NCBI RefSeq assembly: GCF_014196795.1
Contig: NZ_JACIEJ010000001.1
Location: 186,001 to 250,000, forward strand
DNA length: 64,000 bases
Reading direction: 5' to 3'
Source of the DNA: Sagittula marina
GTDB taxonomy: Bacteria; Pseudomonadota; Alphaproteobacteria; Rhodobacterales; Rhodobacteraceae
The translations under genes were made by a program, and so were the position numbers. Numbering within the stretch: the stretch's first letter is position 1; each line of letters begins with the position of its first letter. Positions 17,001 to 25,269 of this stretch are shown one piece after another. The notes beneath the pieces are model-generated. The model made no database searches. It saw only the letters and a program-made list of their open reading frames with translations, and was not told where the DNA came from.

Positions 17001-19432
17001 GCGAAAACGTGATCTCGCTTCCGGTTACGGAAGAGTGGGGGGCAGGTGTTTACGTGACAGCGCAGGTGATCCGACCCATGGACGTTGCGGCGGGTCAGAA
17101 CCCGGCCCGCGCGCTGGGCCTGACACATGCGGCGGTCGATCCCGGCAATGGCAAGCTGAACGTCAGCTTTGACGCGCCGGAGGACAGCGCGCCGCGCAGC
17201 GCCCTTGAGGCGACCGTCACCATCGACAATGTGGCAGATGGCGAGACCGCCTATGTCACCGTCGCGGCCGTGGATCTGGGCATCCTGAACCTGACCGGAT
17301 TCGAGACGCCGGACCCGGCTGGCTACTACTTTGGCCAGCGCCGTCTGGGGGTGGAGATCCGCGATATTTATGGGCGTGTCATCAACGGGTTGGACGGTGC
17401 CATGGGGGCGGTACGCTCTGGTGGTGATGCTGCGGCTGGTATGGACACCCAAGGGCCGCCGCCAACGGAACAGCTGGTTGCCTTCTTCTCCGGCCCTGTG
17501 ACGGTGCGGGACGGGCAGGCGCAGGTGAGCTTTGATATCCCTGACTTCAACGGAACGGTGCGGTTGATGGCCGTGGCGTGGTCCGACAGCGGTGTCGGCA
17601 GCGCAAAGACCGATGTGATCGTGCGCGATCCGGTGGTGATCTCTGCCGCGATGCCGCGCTTTCTGGCGCCCGGTGACGAGACGCGTCTGGCGCTGGAGTT
17701 CACCCACGCGAAAGGTGCGGCTGGCGACATGCCGTTGGAGGTGAGCGTGGACGGTGGCCTTCAGCTTGGCCCCGTGGCGCAGAGCGTGACATTGGACGAG
17801 GGCGGCAAAGCCACTGTGAGCCTGTCGCTTGGTGCTGTGACGGTGGGCGATCACGGCATAGAGGTCGCGCTGACAACGCCGGACGGCACGCGCCTGACCA
17901 AGAGCCTGACGTTGGGCGTGCGCGCCAATGATCCGGCGGTGGGACAGACCCGGCGGCTGTCTCTTGCACCGGGGCAGAGCCTGACACTGGACGACGAGAT
18001 TTTTGCCGGGCTGCGCCCTGAAACGGCTTCGGCCCTTGTCTCTGCCGGGGCCTTGGCGCGGTTCGATGCGCCGGGGCTGTTGGCCTCCCTCGATCAGTAC
18101 CCCTATGGCTGCACCGAGCAGGTCACGTCCAAGGCGTTGCCGCTGCTCTACATGTCTTCCATCGCGGAGCCGCTGGGGCTGGGCAACAAGGACCGCATCG
18201 ACGAGCGCCTGCAACAGTCCATCACGCGCATTCTGACGCGGCAGGCGGCGAACGGCGGCTTTGGGCTGTGGGGGGCGTATTCCGGTGATGACTGGCTGGA
18301 TGCCTATGTCACGGACTTCCTCTCCCGGGCGCGGGCGCAAGGCTATGACGTGCCCGAGCGCGCGTTTCAAAGCGCGCTGGACAACCTGCGCAACCAGGTG
18401 GCCTATGCCGCTGATTTCGACGATGGTGGCGAAGATATTGCTTATGCGCTGATGGTGCTCGCCCGCGAGGGTCAGGCTGCCATGGGCGATTTGCGCTACT
18501 ACGCCGATGAACGGGCGGAGGCCTTTGCGACGCCGCTGGCACAAGCCCAGATCGGGGCCGCGCTGGCCAGCTACGGCGACCAACCGCGCGCCGACGCCAT
18601 GTTCTTTCGCGCGGCATCGCGGCTGGCGCAAACGCCGCGCGACACGGACAGGTTGTATCGGGCCGATTATGGCACGCAGTTGCGTGACGCTGCGGGGGTC
18701 TTGTCGTTGGCGGTCGAGGCGCGCTCTGAACGGGTGGACCGGGAGGCACTGGTGGCGCGCGTGACCTCGGCTGACCGGCCGCTGAGCACGCAGGAACAGG
18801 CGTGGTCCCTGATGGCGGCAAAGGCGCTGGTCACCGATCCGACCGTGTCCGGGCTGTCGTTGGATGGCGCGGCGCTGAGCGGTCCCTTTGTGCGGCGTAT
18901 CCCTGCGCGGGATCTGGAGCCGATGGTGCTGCGCAACACATCCGATACAGCGACGGACATCACGCTCACCACCTTGGGTGTGCCTGAGGGCGCAACAGAG
19001 GCGAGCGGCTACGGCTATGCGCTGGAGCGGAGCTACTACAGCCTCGACGGTGCGCCAGTGACCCAGATCAGCACCGGCGACCGTATGGTGGCCGTTCTGA
19101 CAGTGAAACCGGCGGACGAGACCCGCGCGCGTTTGATGATTGACGATCCGCTGCCCGCGGGGCTGGAGATCGACAATCCGTCGCTGATCCGGTCCGGCGA
19201 CCTCTCCGGCCTTGATTGGCTGAAGACATCGGAGACCGAGTTCACGGAGTTCCGCACCGACCGTTTCCTTGCAGCCGTGAACCAGACCGACGCAACGCCG
19301 ATCCGCTTGGCGTATGTGGTGCGCGCGGTGTCGCCGGGAACGTTCCATCATCCTGCCGCATTGGTCGAGGATATGTACCGTCCCGACTACCGGGCCACCA
19401 CGGCCTCCGGCGCTGTGACGGTCCAAGAATAA
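14015..19432 (+). CDS. Bacterial alpha-2-macroglobulin with N-terminal PAN/apple domain
   Basis: 1805 residues from the ATG at 14015, chosen for the AAGGGGAA 4-11 nt upstream; an in-frame ATG at 14000 is possible. A Sec signal peptide (RRFAVALLMGVLTVTGAVAQ) has no lipobox, so the protein should be soluble in the periplasm. A small Cys-rich PAN/apple-like domain follows (SLDACERSCLAQTECRAFTF), then macroglobulin MG domains. The thioester motif YGCTEQ is intact (Cys 1366, Gln 1369) and lies in an alpha-toroid. Such proteins trap proteases that breach the outer membrane and work with PBP1C; here the PBP1C gene is two genes downstream in the same operon. Type is clear; the PAN domain is less certain. 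Confidence 0.93.
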   Translation: MRRFAVALLMGVLTVTGAVAQELVPDRRLVVTRDVDFAGSDLQPLFDTSLDACERSCLAQTECRAFTFNSRNNSCFPKSGVTDRTSYDGAISAQVFEASRADLDLAQRRFGDLTFLTERDVENARAEAEAMGRRHANGQWTVDALETAATEAYQAGNLRDAIHWTGGALAQSDSAPLWLQYGAWSAEYATELEGDDRRRYADRAVFAPINAYLRAQAVPEQAQAMVQLAEAFDRTERGRDMIPALRLAERLAPSSQISAKLDDAIGKYGFRIVDTEVEADSADPRICAEFNEPLVRVGQDYAPYVRLADPRLAVTQDDTRLCISGVTHGSRHTITFRAGLPSADGEELVKDVEITAYVRDRSPAVSFPGRAYVLPRAADAGLPIQTVNTSEVLLTLRRVSDRNMIRAIQNDYFGRPLGQYEEDYFASELAEEIWTGTGEVQNELNTDMVTRLPMGEAVGDLPAGVYALTAQTPDDLEGEARATQWFVLSDIGLTTMEGTDGLTVFARDLGTAEPLAGLEVTLLARANRPLDVTTTDAEGIARFAPGLLRGTDGSAAALLMAQMGEEDLAFLSLTDPAFDLSDRGVTGRAPAGPIDTFLATDRGAYRAGEVIHLTALLRDPQAEALPDVPLTAVLTRPDGVEYSRHISDGAGAGGHVFDLPLAPSVPRGTWQVAVFADPKGEALTSTRVLVEDFVPERIDFTLDLPDGAINPLAPPDLTVAARYLFGAPGADLSIEGELRLSTRSTLDAFPGYRFGRHDDEADYRTESFAADLTTDAAGQATLDLPLPDIDPQGRPMQARITLRMAEMSGRPVERSITRDVAPPTAMIGIKPAAETFAEGETARFDLLAVGPDLAATDMDVTWTVNRVRTRYQWYQNYGSWYWEPVTTRSSVARGEVSLGAEPVTVEAPLDWGNYEIVVERKGGAYLSASTTVSAGWYAPATAEETPDMLELSLDKDAYREGETASLRMVPRYAGKALVTVLADRVVSMQAIDVVEGENVISLPVTEEWGAGVYVTAQVIRPMDVAAGQNPARALGLTHAAVDPGNGKLNVSFDAPEDSAPRSALEATVTIDNVADGETAYVTVAAVDLGILNLTGFETPDPAGYYFGQRRLGVEIRDIYGRVINGLDGAMGAVRSGGDAAAGMDTQGPPPTEQLVAFFSGPVTVRDGQAQVSFDIPDFNGTVRLMAVAWSDSGVGSAKTDVIVRDPVVISAAMPRFLAPGDETRLALEFTHAKGAAGDMPLEVSVDGGLQLGPVAQSVTLDEGGKATVSLSLGAVTVGDHGIEVALTTPDGTRLTKSLTLGVRANDPAVGQTRRLSLAPGQSLTLDDEIFAGLRPETASALVSAGALARFDAPGLLASLDQYPYGCTEQVTSKALPLLYMSSIAEPLGLGNKDRIDERLQQSITRILTRQAANGGFGLWGAYSGDDWLDAYVTDFLSRARAQGYDVPERAFQSALDNLRNQVAYAADFDDGGEDIAYALMVLAREGQAAMGDLRYYADERAEAFATPLAQAQIGAALASYGDQPRADAMFFRAASRLAQTPRDTDRLYRADYGTQLRDAAGVLSLAVEARSERVDREALVARVTSADRPLSTQEQAWSLMAAKALVTDPTVSGLSLDGAALSGPFVRRIPARDLEPMVLRNTSDTATDITLTTLGVPEGATEASGYGYALERSYYSLDGAPVTQISTGDRMVAVLTVKPADETRARLMIDDPLPAGLEIDNPSLIRSGDLSGLDWLKTSETEFTEFRTDRFLAAVNQTDATPIRLAYVVRAVSPGTFHHPAALVEDMYRPDYRATTASGAVTVQE

Positions 19433-19443
19433 GGAACAACAGG

Positions 19444-19998
19444 ATGCCAGAGACCATCGCAACCGCCCGTTGGCGCGCTCTCGACCGCGAGGGGGAGGAC
19501 AAATGTCGCCTCGCCCGCGTGGAGAACGGATTTATGCTGGTGGGTCATGCCCGTTTTCGTGACGGTGCAGGCTGGGCCGCGCTGGATTACGTGGTGCGGC
19601 TGGGAGAGGACTGGCGCACTCTGTCCGCAGACATCACCGGCGAGTGCGCGGGGGAGCCTGTGGCGTGGCAGTTTACCCGGACGGGTGGCGACTGGACGTT
19701 CAACGACGCGCCTGTGCCCGACCTGCAGGACGCTGACGACATCGACCTGGCCTTTACCCCGGCCACCAACCTGATGCCGCTGCGCCGCTTGCCGCAGGTG
19801 GGACGGCTGGACACGACCTCTGCCTGGGTGCGCCTGCCGGGGCCAACGATGTCTGTCTTGTCTCAAAGCTACACGCGGGAACGCGGCAACTACGTGCATT
19901 ACGCCGCCGCTGAATCCGACTTTGAGACGCACCTGTCGGTGGATGAGCATGGGTTCGTCCGGGATTATCCGGGCCTTTGGGAAAGGCTGGATGAGTAG
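19444..19998 (+). CDS. Putative glycolipid-binding family protein
   Basis: 184 residues. The ATG at 19444 follows AAGGA and starts 12 bp after the macroglobulin stop. The sequence matches my recollection of the putative glycolipid-binding family (PA1994-like): an ARWRALDREG start, a central WQFTRTGGDWTFND segment, DIDLAFTPATNLMPLRRL, and SVLSQSYTRERGNYVHY near the end. No signal peptide, so it looks cytoplasmic, although both neighbours act in the periplasm. It overlaps the PBP1C start by 8 bp, so translation is coupled. Its role in a macroglobulin/PBP1C operon is not known to me. Confidence 0.75.
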   Translation: MPETIATARWRALDREGEDKCRLARVENGFMLVGHARFRDGAGWAALDYVVRLGEDWRTLSADITGECAGEPVAWQFTRTGGDWTFNDAPVPDLQDADDIDLAFTPATNLMPLRRLPQVGRLDTTSAWVRLPGPTMSVLSQSYTRERGNYVHYAAAESDFETHLSVDEHGFVRDYPGLWERLDE

Positions 19999-22018
19999 CG
20001 TCCGGCTTCTTCTTGCGCTGGCGGTGACGCTTTGGACCGTGGCGTTTGGCAATGATCGGCTGTCCCAGTGGGTCGCCACCACGGAACTGCCCGTTCTGGT
20101 GCACGCCACATCGTCGGAGGTGCGGGATCGCCATGGGGAATTGCTGCGCGCCTACACCATTGAGGATGGCCTGTGGCGCATGGCGGTGACGCGCGATCAG
20201 GTGGATCCGCTGTTCTACGAGATGCTCATCGCCTACGAGGACAAGCGGTTTTATCGGCACGGGGGTGTAGATCTGCTGGCCACACTCCGCGCTGTCGCTC
20301 AAGGGCTGCGTGAAGGGCGGATCGTGTCAGGCGCGTCGACCCTGACGATGCAGGTCGCCCGTCTGCTTGAGGACGGCACCACCGGGCAATGGCAGGGCAA
20401 GCTGCGGCAGGTGCGGGTGGCGCTGGCGCTGGAACGACGGATGTCCAAGGATGAGATCCTCGCGCTGTATTCCCTGCTCGCGCCCTATGGCGGCAACGTC
20501 GAAGGGGTGCGCGCGGCCTCGCTGATCTGGCTGGGCAAGGAGCCGCGTCGCCTGACCCCGGCCGAGGCTGCGCTGCTGGTCGCCTTGCCGCAAGCCCCCG
20601 AAAGCCGTCGCCCGGATCGCCATCCGGAGGCCGCGCGCGACGCGCGCAACCGTGTGATGTTGCGCATGGCGGATGCCGGAGTGATCCCCCTGACGGCAGC
20701 GCATTCGGATGCGCTGGACCCTTCGCCAAAGGGACGACATCCGATGCCGCAACTGGCCCCGCATATGGCGGACCGCGCCGTGGCGCGACGCGACGGGCGG
20801 CATGACCTGACCCTGGACGCCGGTCTGCAACGCAGTCTTGAGGCGCTGGCCCGCAGTCATGCCGCGCGGCTGGACCCGCGTCTGTCGCTGGCCATTGTGC
20901 TGGCAGACCACCAGACGGGCGAGATCCTCGCCTCTGTCGGCTCGCCCGATTATGCCAGTGCGCAAAATGACGGTTTCGTGGACATGACGCAGGCGCAGCG
21001 GTCGCCCGGTTCGACGCTGAAGCCCTTGGTCTACGGCTTGGCCTTTGATCGCGGGTTGGCGCATCCCGAAACGCTGATCCTCGACACGCCGGTCCAGTTT
21101 GGCAGCTACGCGCCGCAGAACTTCGATGGCCAATATCGTGGGGAATTGTCGGTGCGCCGCGCGTTGCAGCTGTCCTTGAACATTCCAGTGGTGCGGCTGA
21201 CGGAGGCTTTGGGCCCGGCGCATCTGCTGGCCGCGTTGAAAGGGGCCGGGTTGAAGCCCGCGCTGCAAGGCGGCGCACCGGGGCTGGCCTTGTCGCTGGG
21301 CGGTGTGGGTCTGACGTTGGAGGAAATGACGCAGCTTTATGCCGGGTTGGCGCATGGGGGCATTGCGCGCCCGCTGCGATGGCGGGTCGAGGACAGCGGC
21401 GAGGGCGCCCAAGGCCAAGTGTTGTCTGCGGCGTCAGCCTGGCAGGTGCAGCGCATTCTGTCGGATATTCCGCCGCCGCCCACCGCCGGAACAGCGGGGC
21501 AGGTCGCGTGGAAAAGCGGGACGTCATATGGCCATCGCGACGCCTGGGCGCTGGGTTGGGACGGGCGGCACGTGGCCGGGGTCTGGATCGGACGGCCCGA
21601 TGGCACGCCGGTGCCCGGGGCCTTTGGCGCAGGTCTTGCGGCGCCGGTTCTGTTCGAGGCGCTGCATCGCGCCAGCCCGCGGCCCGCGCCGCTTGGCCCC
21701 CCGCCGCCGGAGACGCTGATCACCACAAATGCGAAGCTTCCCGCGAACTTGCAGCGTTTTGGTCCCCGTGCGGATGCGGTTGCGTTGCAAGTGACCTTCC
21801 CCCCCAACGGCGCGACACTGCAGGCGAACGAGATGGGGGTGCCGGTCAAGCTGCGCGGTGGCACGCCGCCCTTCACGATCCTGGCCAACGGGGCTGTGCT
21901 GGCGACGGGGCTGCGCCGCCCGCAAATCCTTGCCCCGCTGTCCGGGCCGGGGTTCACCACGATTTCCGTCATCGACTCGCTTGGGCAATCGGGACGCACG
22001 ACCATCGAGTTGCGCTGA
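19991..22018 (+). CDS. pbpC: Penicillin-binding protein 1C
   Basis: 675 residues from the ATG at 19991, which overlaps the previous stop and is preceded by GGAAAGG. An N-terminal signal anchor (VRLLLALAVTLWTVAFG) leads into a GT51 transglycosylase domain with catalytic Glu 83 (YEDKRFYRHGGVD). The transpeptidase domain has SPGSTLKP (Ser 341, Lys 344), SLN and KSGT motifs. The C-terminal part (from about residue 590, VTFPPNGATL) is the PBP1C-specific C-terminal domain. It makes and cross-links glycan in the periplasm and is the standard partner of bacterial alpha-2-macroglobulin, presumably for wall repair after damage. Confidence 0.95.
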   Translation: MSSVRLLLALAVTLWTVAFGNDRLSQWVATTELPVLVHATSSEVRDRHGELLRAYTIEDGLWRMAVTRDQVDPLFYEMLIAYEDKRFYRHGGVDLLATLRAVAQGLREGRIVSGASTLTMQVARLLEDGTTGQWQGKLRQVRVALALERRMSKDEILALYSLLAPYGGNVEGVRAASLIWLGKEPRRLTPAEAALLVALPQAPESRRPDRHPEAARDARNRVMLRMADAGVIPLTAAHSDALDPSPKGRHPMPQLAPHMADRAVARRDGRHDLTLDAGLQRSLEALARSHAARLDPRLSLAIVLADHQTGEILASVGSPDYASAQNDGFVDMTQAQRSPGSTLKPLVYGLAFDRGLAHPETLILDTPVQFGSYAPQNFDGQYRGELSVRRALQLSLNIPVVRLTEALGPAHLLAALKGAGLKPALQGGAPGLALSLGGVGLTLEEMTQLYAGLAHGGIARPLRWRVEDSGEGAQGQVLSAASAWQVQRILSDIPPPPTAGTAGQVAWKSGTSYGHRDAWALGWDGRHVAGVWIGRPDGTPVPGAFGAGLAAPVLFEALHRASPRPAPLGPPPPETLITTNAKLPANLQRFGPRADAVALQVTFPPNGATLQANEMGVPVKLRGGTPPFTILANGAVLATGLRRPQILAPLSGPGFTTISVIDSLGQSGRTTIELR

Positions 22019-22024
22019 CGGCGC

Positions 22025-22049
22025 GTAGGCCGGGGGGAACCCGACCTAC
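22025..22049. repeat. Palindromic repeat, copy 2, between convergent genes
   Basis: GTAGGCCGGG, loop GGGAA, CCCGACCTAC: a 10-bp stem with the same C-A mismatch as the copy at 937-962. It lies between the convergent stops of pbpC and the thiolase gene, supporting a bidirectional terminator role. Confidence 0.6.
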
Positions 22050-22056
22050 CAGAGGC

Positions 22057-23244
22057 TCAGAGCCGTTCGATGGCCAAGGCGATGCCCTGCCCGCCGCCGA
22101 TGCACATGGTGATCAGCGCACGCTTGCCGCCGATGCGCTCCAGCTCGTACAGGGCCTTGACCGTGACGATGGACCCGGTGGCCCCGACAGGGTGCCCAAG
22201 CGCGATGGCGCCGCCGTTCGGGTTGACCTTGGCAGGGTCGAGGCCGAGCGCCTTGTTTACCGCCAGTGCCTGCGCGGCGAAGGCTTCGTTGCTTTCGATC
22301 ACGTCGAAGTCACTCACGGACAGGCCGGTGCGCTTGCACAGTGCTTCGACGGCGGGGATGGGGCCGATGCCCATGACCTCGGGCCGCACGCCGGCGACGG
22401 CATAGCCCAGAACCCGTGCCTTGGGCGTCAGGCCTGCGCGCTGGGCTGCGTCGGCCCGTGCCAGAACCAGAGCGGCGGCGCCGTCATTGATGCCGGAGGC
22501 ATTGCCCGCCGTCACGCTGCCGTCCTTTTTGAACGCGGGGCGCAGACCGGCAAGGGCTTCAAGCGTCGTGGCTTTGGGGTGTTCGTCGGTCTTGAACGCC
22601 ACCGTGTCACGCCGCTGCTTCACCTCCACGGGGACGATCTGGCTGTCGAAATACCCGGCCTCGATGGCGGCGGCGGCGCGTTTTTGGCTTTCCAGAGCAA
22701 AGGCGTCCTGCGCTTCGCGGCTGATGTCATGCTCGGCGGAGACATTTTCAGCGGTGACGCCCATGTGGCCGGTGCCGAAGGGGCAGTTCAGCGCCCCCAG
22801 CATCATGTCCAGCGTGCGGATGTCCCCCATCTTCTGGCCCCAGCGCTGGTCGGGGTTGATGTAAGGGGCGCGCGACATGGCCTCCGCCCCGCCGACCAGG
22901 GCAAATTCCGCATCGCCCAGTGCCAGAGATTGCACGCCCGAGACGATGGCCTGCGCGCCGGAGCCGCAAAGGCGGTTCACGTTCATCGCGGGAACCGTGT
23001 CGGGAATGCCCGCCTGCATGGCCGCGACACGCGAAAGGTACATGTCGCGGGGTTCCGTGTTGATGACGTGGCCAAAGACCACCGTGCCGATTTGCGCGCC
23101 ATCCACATTTGCGCGCTCCAGCGCGGCCTTGGAGGCGACGGTGGCGGTGTCGATGGGCGCCACACCTGCAAGGCTGCCGCCAAAGGTGCCGATGGCGGTG
23201 CGTGCGCCGCTCAGGATGACGATCTCGTCGGTTCGGTTTTTCAT
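22057..23244 (-). CDS. Acetyl-CoA C-acetyltransferase family thiolase
   Basis: 395 residues; the ATG at 23244 was preferred over one 15 bp upstream because the family N terminus is MKNRTDEIVILSGARTAIGTF and a GAGTGAGAG lies before it. Catalytic Cys 93 (NRLCGSGAQA), NEAFAAQ, the His of GGAIALGHPVGATG, and the second Cys of CIGGGQG are all present. It condenses or cleaves acyl-CoA with CoA, as in beta-oxidation, acetoacetyl-CoA or PHB metabolism. No reductase (phaB) or hydratase gene is adjacent, so the biosynthetic or degradative direction cannot be told. It stands alone with long flanks. Confidence 0.92.
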   Translation of the reverse strand: MKNRTDEIVILSGARTAIGTFGGSLAGVAPIDTATVASKAALERANVDGAQIGTVVFGHVINTEPRDMYLSRVAAMQAGIPDTVPAMNVNRLCGSGAQAIVSGVQSLALGDAEFALVGGAEAMSRAPYINPDQRWGQKMGDIRTLDMMLGALNCPFGTGHMGVTAENVSAEHDISREAQDAFALESQKRAAAAIEAGYFDSQIVPVEVKQRRDTVAFKTDEHPKATTLEALAGLRPAFKKDGSVTAGNASGINDGAAALVLARADAAQRAGLTPKARVLGYAVAGVRPEVMGIGPIPAVEALCKRTGLSVSDFDVIESNEAFAAQALAVNKALGLDPAKVNPNGGAIALGHPVGATGSIVTVKALYELERIGGKRALITMCIGGGQGIALAIERL

Positions 23245-23622
23245 GTCTCTCACTCCCACTGTTTGATCGGGACTATGCGTGGCCCCTAACAGATTGTCAG
23301 CCGCAACGTCCCGTCAGATGCGGGGCTGTTCCGCAGCGTGGAATGCTGCGGGCGCGAACGTGGGTGAAGACAGGCATGGGATGTGACTGTCTGGCTGCGA
23401 GGCTCAGTGGCGGCAGTAAGAGACATTGGCCCCGATGATGGACGGAAATGGTGTCGCGGCTTTTTGAACGAAACGCACCTGACGAGCGCCTTCCGAAGTG
23501 CCTGTTTTCACCTGCTGAGGGCGGGCTGCTGTCCCCTATGGACGAATAGAGAGGCATTTGGGGCCGGGTAGAGTCTGATCGAGGCGTAGCGAGCACATGC
23601 ACTCAGGGGGGCGAAAGGGGCC
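23245..23622. other. 378-bp intergenic stretch without a supported gene
   Basis: Between the thiolase start and the MscS stop. Short open frames exist on both strands, but none has a ribosome binding site, recognisable motif or consistent codon use. It must hold the thiolase promoter near 23245-23320. The rest looks like decayed or unconstrained DNA. Confidence 0.5.
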
Positions 23623-24975
23623 TTAACTCTCCGCTGTATTCGCAGCATTGTCGGCATCTTGTGATGTGCCAAGCATGCGCACTTCGCGTTGTGGAAACGG
23701 AATCGAGATGTCATTCGCCTGAAACGCATCCCAGAGCGCCAGAAAGACATTTCCGCGAATGTTGGTCAGCCCGCCGGTGGGGTCGGTGATCCAGAAGCGC
23801 AGCACGAAATCGACAGAGGAATCCCCAAAGCCCACGATATGACAGACCGGCGGCTTGCTTGTCAGAACCCGGTCCACGCTTTTGGCGGCCTCTATGGCAA
23901 TTTGGCGAACCTTGTGCGGATCGTTTTGGTAGGATGTGCCAAAGTTGATATCGAGCCGCACAAAGTCATTCGAATGCGACCAGTTCACCACCTGCCCGGT
24001 GATGAGGTCTTCGTTCGGGATCAGGTATTCCTTGCCATCGCGTGTGACAACGCTGACGTATCGCGCGCCCAGGGACTCGATCCAGCCGAAGGTGCCGCCA
24101 AGGCTGATGACGTCGCCGGGCTTGATCGATTTGTCGAGCAGGATGATGATGCCGGAGACAAGATTCGATACGACCTTTTGCAGGCCGAAACCCAGGCCGA
24201 CGCCGATGGCACCGGAGAGCACCGCCAGACCCGTCAGATCCACGCCGACGGATTTCAGCCCGATGAAGAAGGCCGATCCGAAAAGCGCCACCTGCAACAT
24301 CTTGACCATCAGCACCTGCATTGAGGGGCTGATATCCTTGTTGCGCTGGATCGACGCGGCAGAGGCCCCGGTCACCAGCCGCGCCAGCGCCAGAAGTGCC
24401 GCCATGACGACGATTGCCTTGATCAGAAGCCATAGCGACAGGCGCATCTCGCCCAGGGAAAAGCCGATGGATTCGAGTGCCGTCTGCGCCTCGTCCTTCC
24501 AGCCAAGGATCGACAGGGTGGCCCAGGTCCAGGCGCCATAGCGCACCAGAACACCCATCGCCGGGTTCATGATCAGGCGCGTGGCAAAGGCGATGAACAG
24601 CCATGCGGTCGACAGATTGGCCAGAACCTTGAGCAGGACGGTTCGCGAGCCCCATGTCAGTTCCGACATGATCAGGTACGCGCACCAGATCATGATCACG
24701 AAGAGGATCATCCGCATCCGGCGCTGGATGATCAGGCCGATCCGCAAGCGCAGCTTTGGCCAGTTTTCGCGGGTCCTGAGCCATTCAGTGTAGCGCGGGC
24801 GCACCACTACTGTTATCGCCCAGGCCAGCAGGAACACCCCCAGCGCAATGACCAGTTGATAGCGGGTCCACCTGCGTGTCAGCTCTCCCCAGAGGCTGGC
24901 GCCTTCGGCCAGCAGGAAATCGAGGACCGGTTGCAGCACCGTCGGATCAAGCGGGATCGTGTTGTCAGGGTCCAT
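23623..24975 (-). CDS. Mechanosensitive ion channel, MscS family
   Basis: 450 residues. Five or so membrane helices precede the pore helix ([20 protein letters not shown]) and the MscS beta domain with its hallmark [14 protein letters not shown] and the [19 protein letters not shown] segment; the C-terminal domain ends with VRFWITDP-like and FPQREVRML, all MscS features. It opens under membrane tension to release solutes during osmotic down-shock. Longer than E. coli MscS (286 aa) because of the extra N-terminal helices. No adjacent regulator; the start at 24975 precedes the leu leader region on the other strand. Confidence 0.92.
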   Translation of the reverse strand: MDPDNTIPLDPTVLQPVLDFLLAEGASLWGELTRRWTRYQLVIALGVFLLAWAITVVVRPRYTEWLRTRENWPKLRLRIGLIIQRRMRMILFVIMIWCAYLIMSELTWGSRTVLLKVLANLSTAWLFIAFATRLIMNPAMGVLVRYGAWTWATLSILGWKDEAQTALESIGFSLGEMRLSLWLLIKAIVVMAALLALARLVTGASAASIQRNKDISPSMQVLMVKMLQVALFGSAFFIGLKSVGVDLTGLAVLSGAIGVGLGFGLQKVVSNLVSGIIILLDKSIKPGDVISLGGTFGWIESLGARYVSVVTRDGKEYLIPNEDLITGQVVNWSHSNDFVRLDINFGTSYQNDPHKVRQIAIEAAKSVDRVLTSKPPVCHIVGFGDSSVDFVLRFWITDPTGGLTNIRGNVFLALWDAFQANDISIPFPQREVRMLGTSQDADNAANTAES

Positions 24976-25091
24976 GCGGGTCTTTCATCGGGTTTCCTCG
25001 ACTGTAGCGGGTGGCCTGACACGTGCAACTGTCACGGTATGATATGTGCGCGCTCTTGCGAGACTCACTTTCTGCGGTTATCTCCCTGCGT

Positions 25092-25184
25092 ATGGAACAG
25101 ACGCTCGATCTTGGCGACCGCGCCCGCCTGCGTGAACGCTTCTTCGGTGCCACCCTTACGGTGCGCGCCTGCCTATCGGCGTGA
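25092..25184 (+). other. Possible leader ORF upstream of leuC (30 aa)
   Basis: A 30-codon frame begins at ATG 25092 and ends TGA 25184 just before the hairpin at 25189-25207. It has five Leu codons, including the rare CTA near its end, but no ribosome binding site and no Leu run. It could be a leader peptide for attenuation of leuCD or a chance frame; I lean to chance. Confidence 0.2.
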
Positions 25185-25220
25185 CCCCGCGTGGGTGAGG
25201 CCCACGCCTGGCGCGTTTTT
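25165..25220 (+). terminator. Possible attenuator hairpin before leuC
   Basis: An inner stem GCGTGGG (25189-25195) pairs with CCCACGC (25201-25207). An outer pairing of an upstream CGCGCC with GGCGCG ends directly at a T5 run (25216-25220). The structure lies 50 bp before the leuC start, where transcription attenuation would act. Confidence 0.35.
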
Positions 25221-25269
25221 GACCGCGCCGATCCCCCAATTCCAGCTGCACAACATCGGGAGAGGACCA

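Noticed and set aside
14159-19462. Very long antisense open frame (1767 codons) opposite the macroglobulin gene
   Set aside because: High GC removes stops from the mirror frame. Its protein is His/Arg-rich and without domains, whereas the plus-strand frame has a signal peptide, a thioester and family domains.
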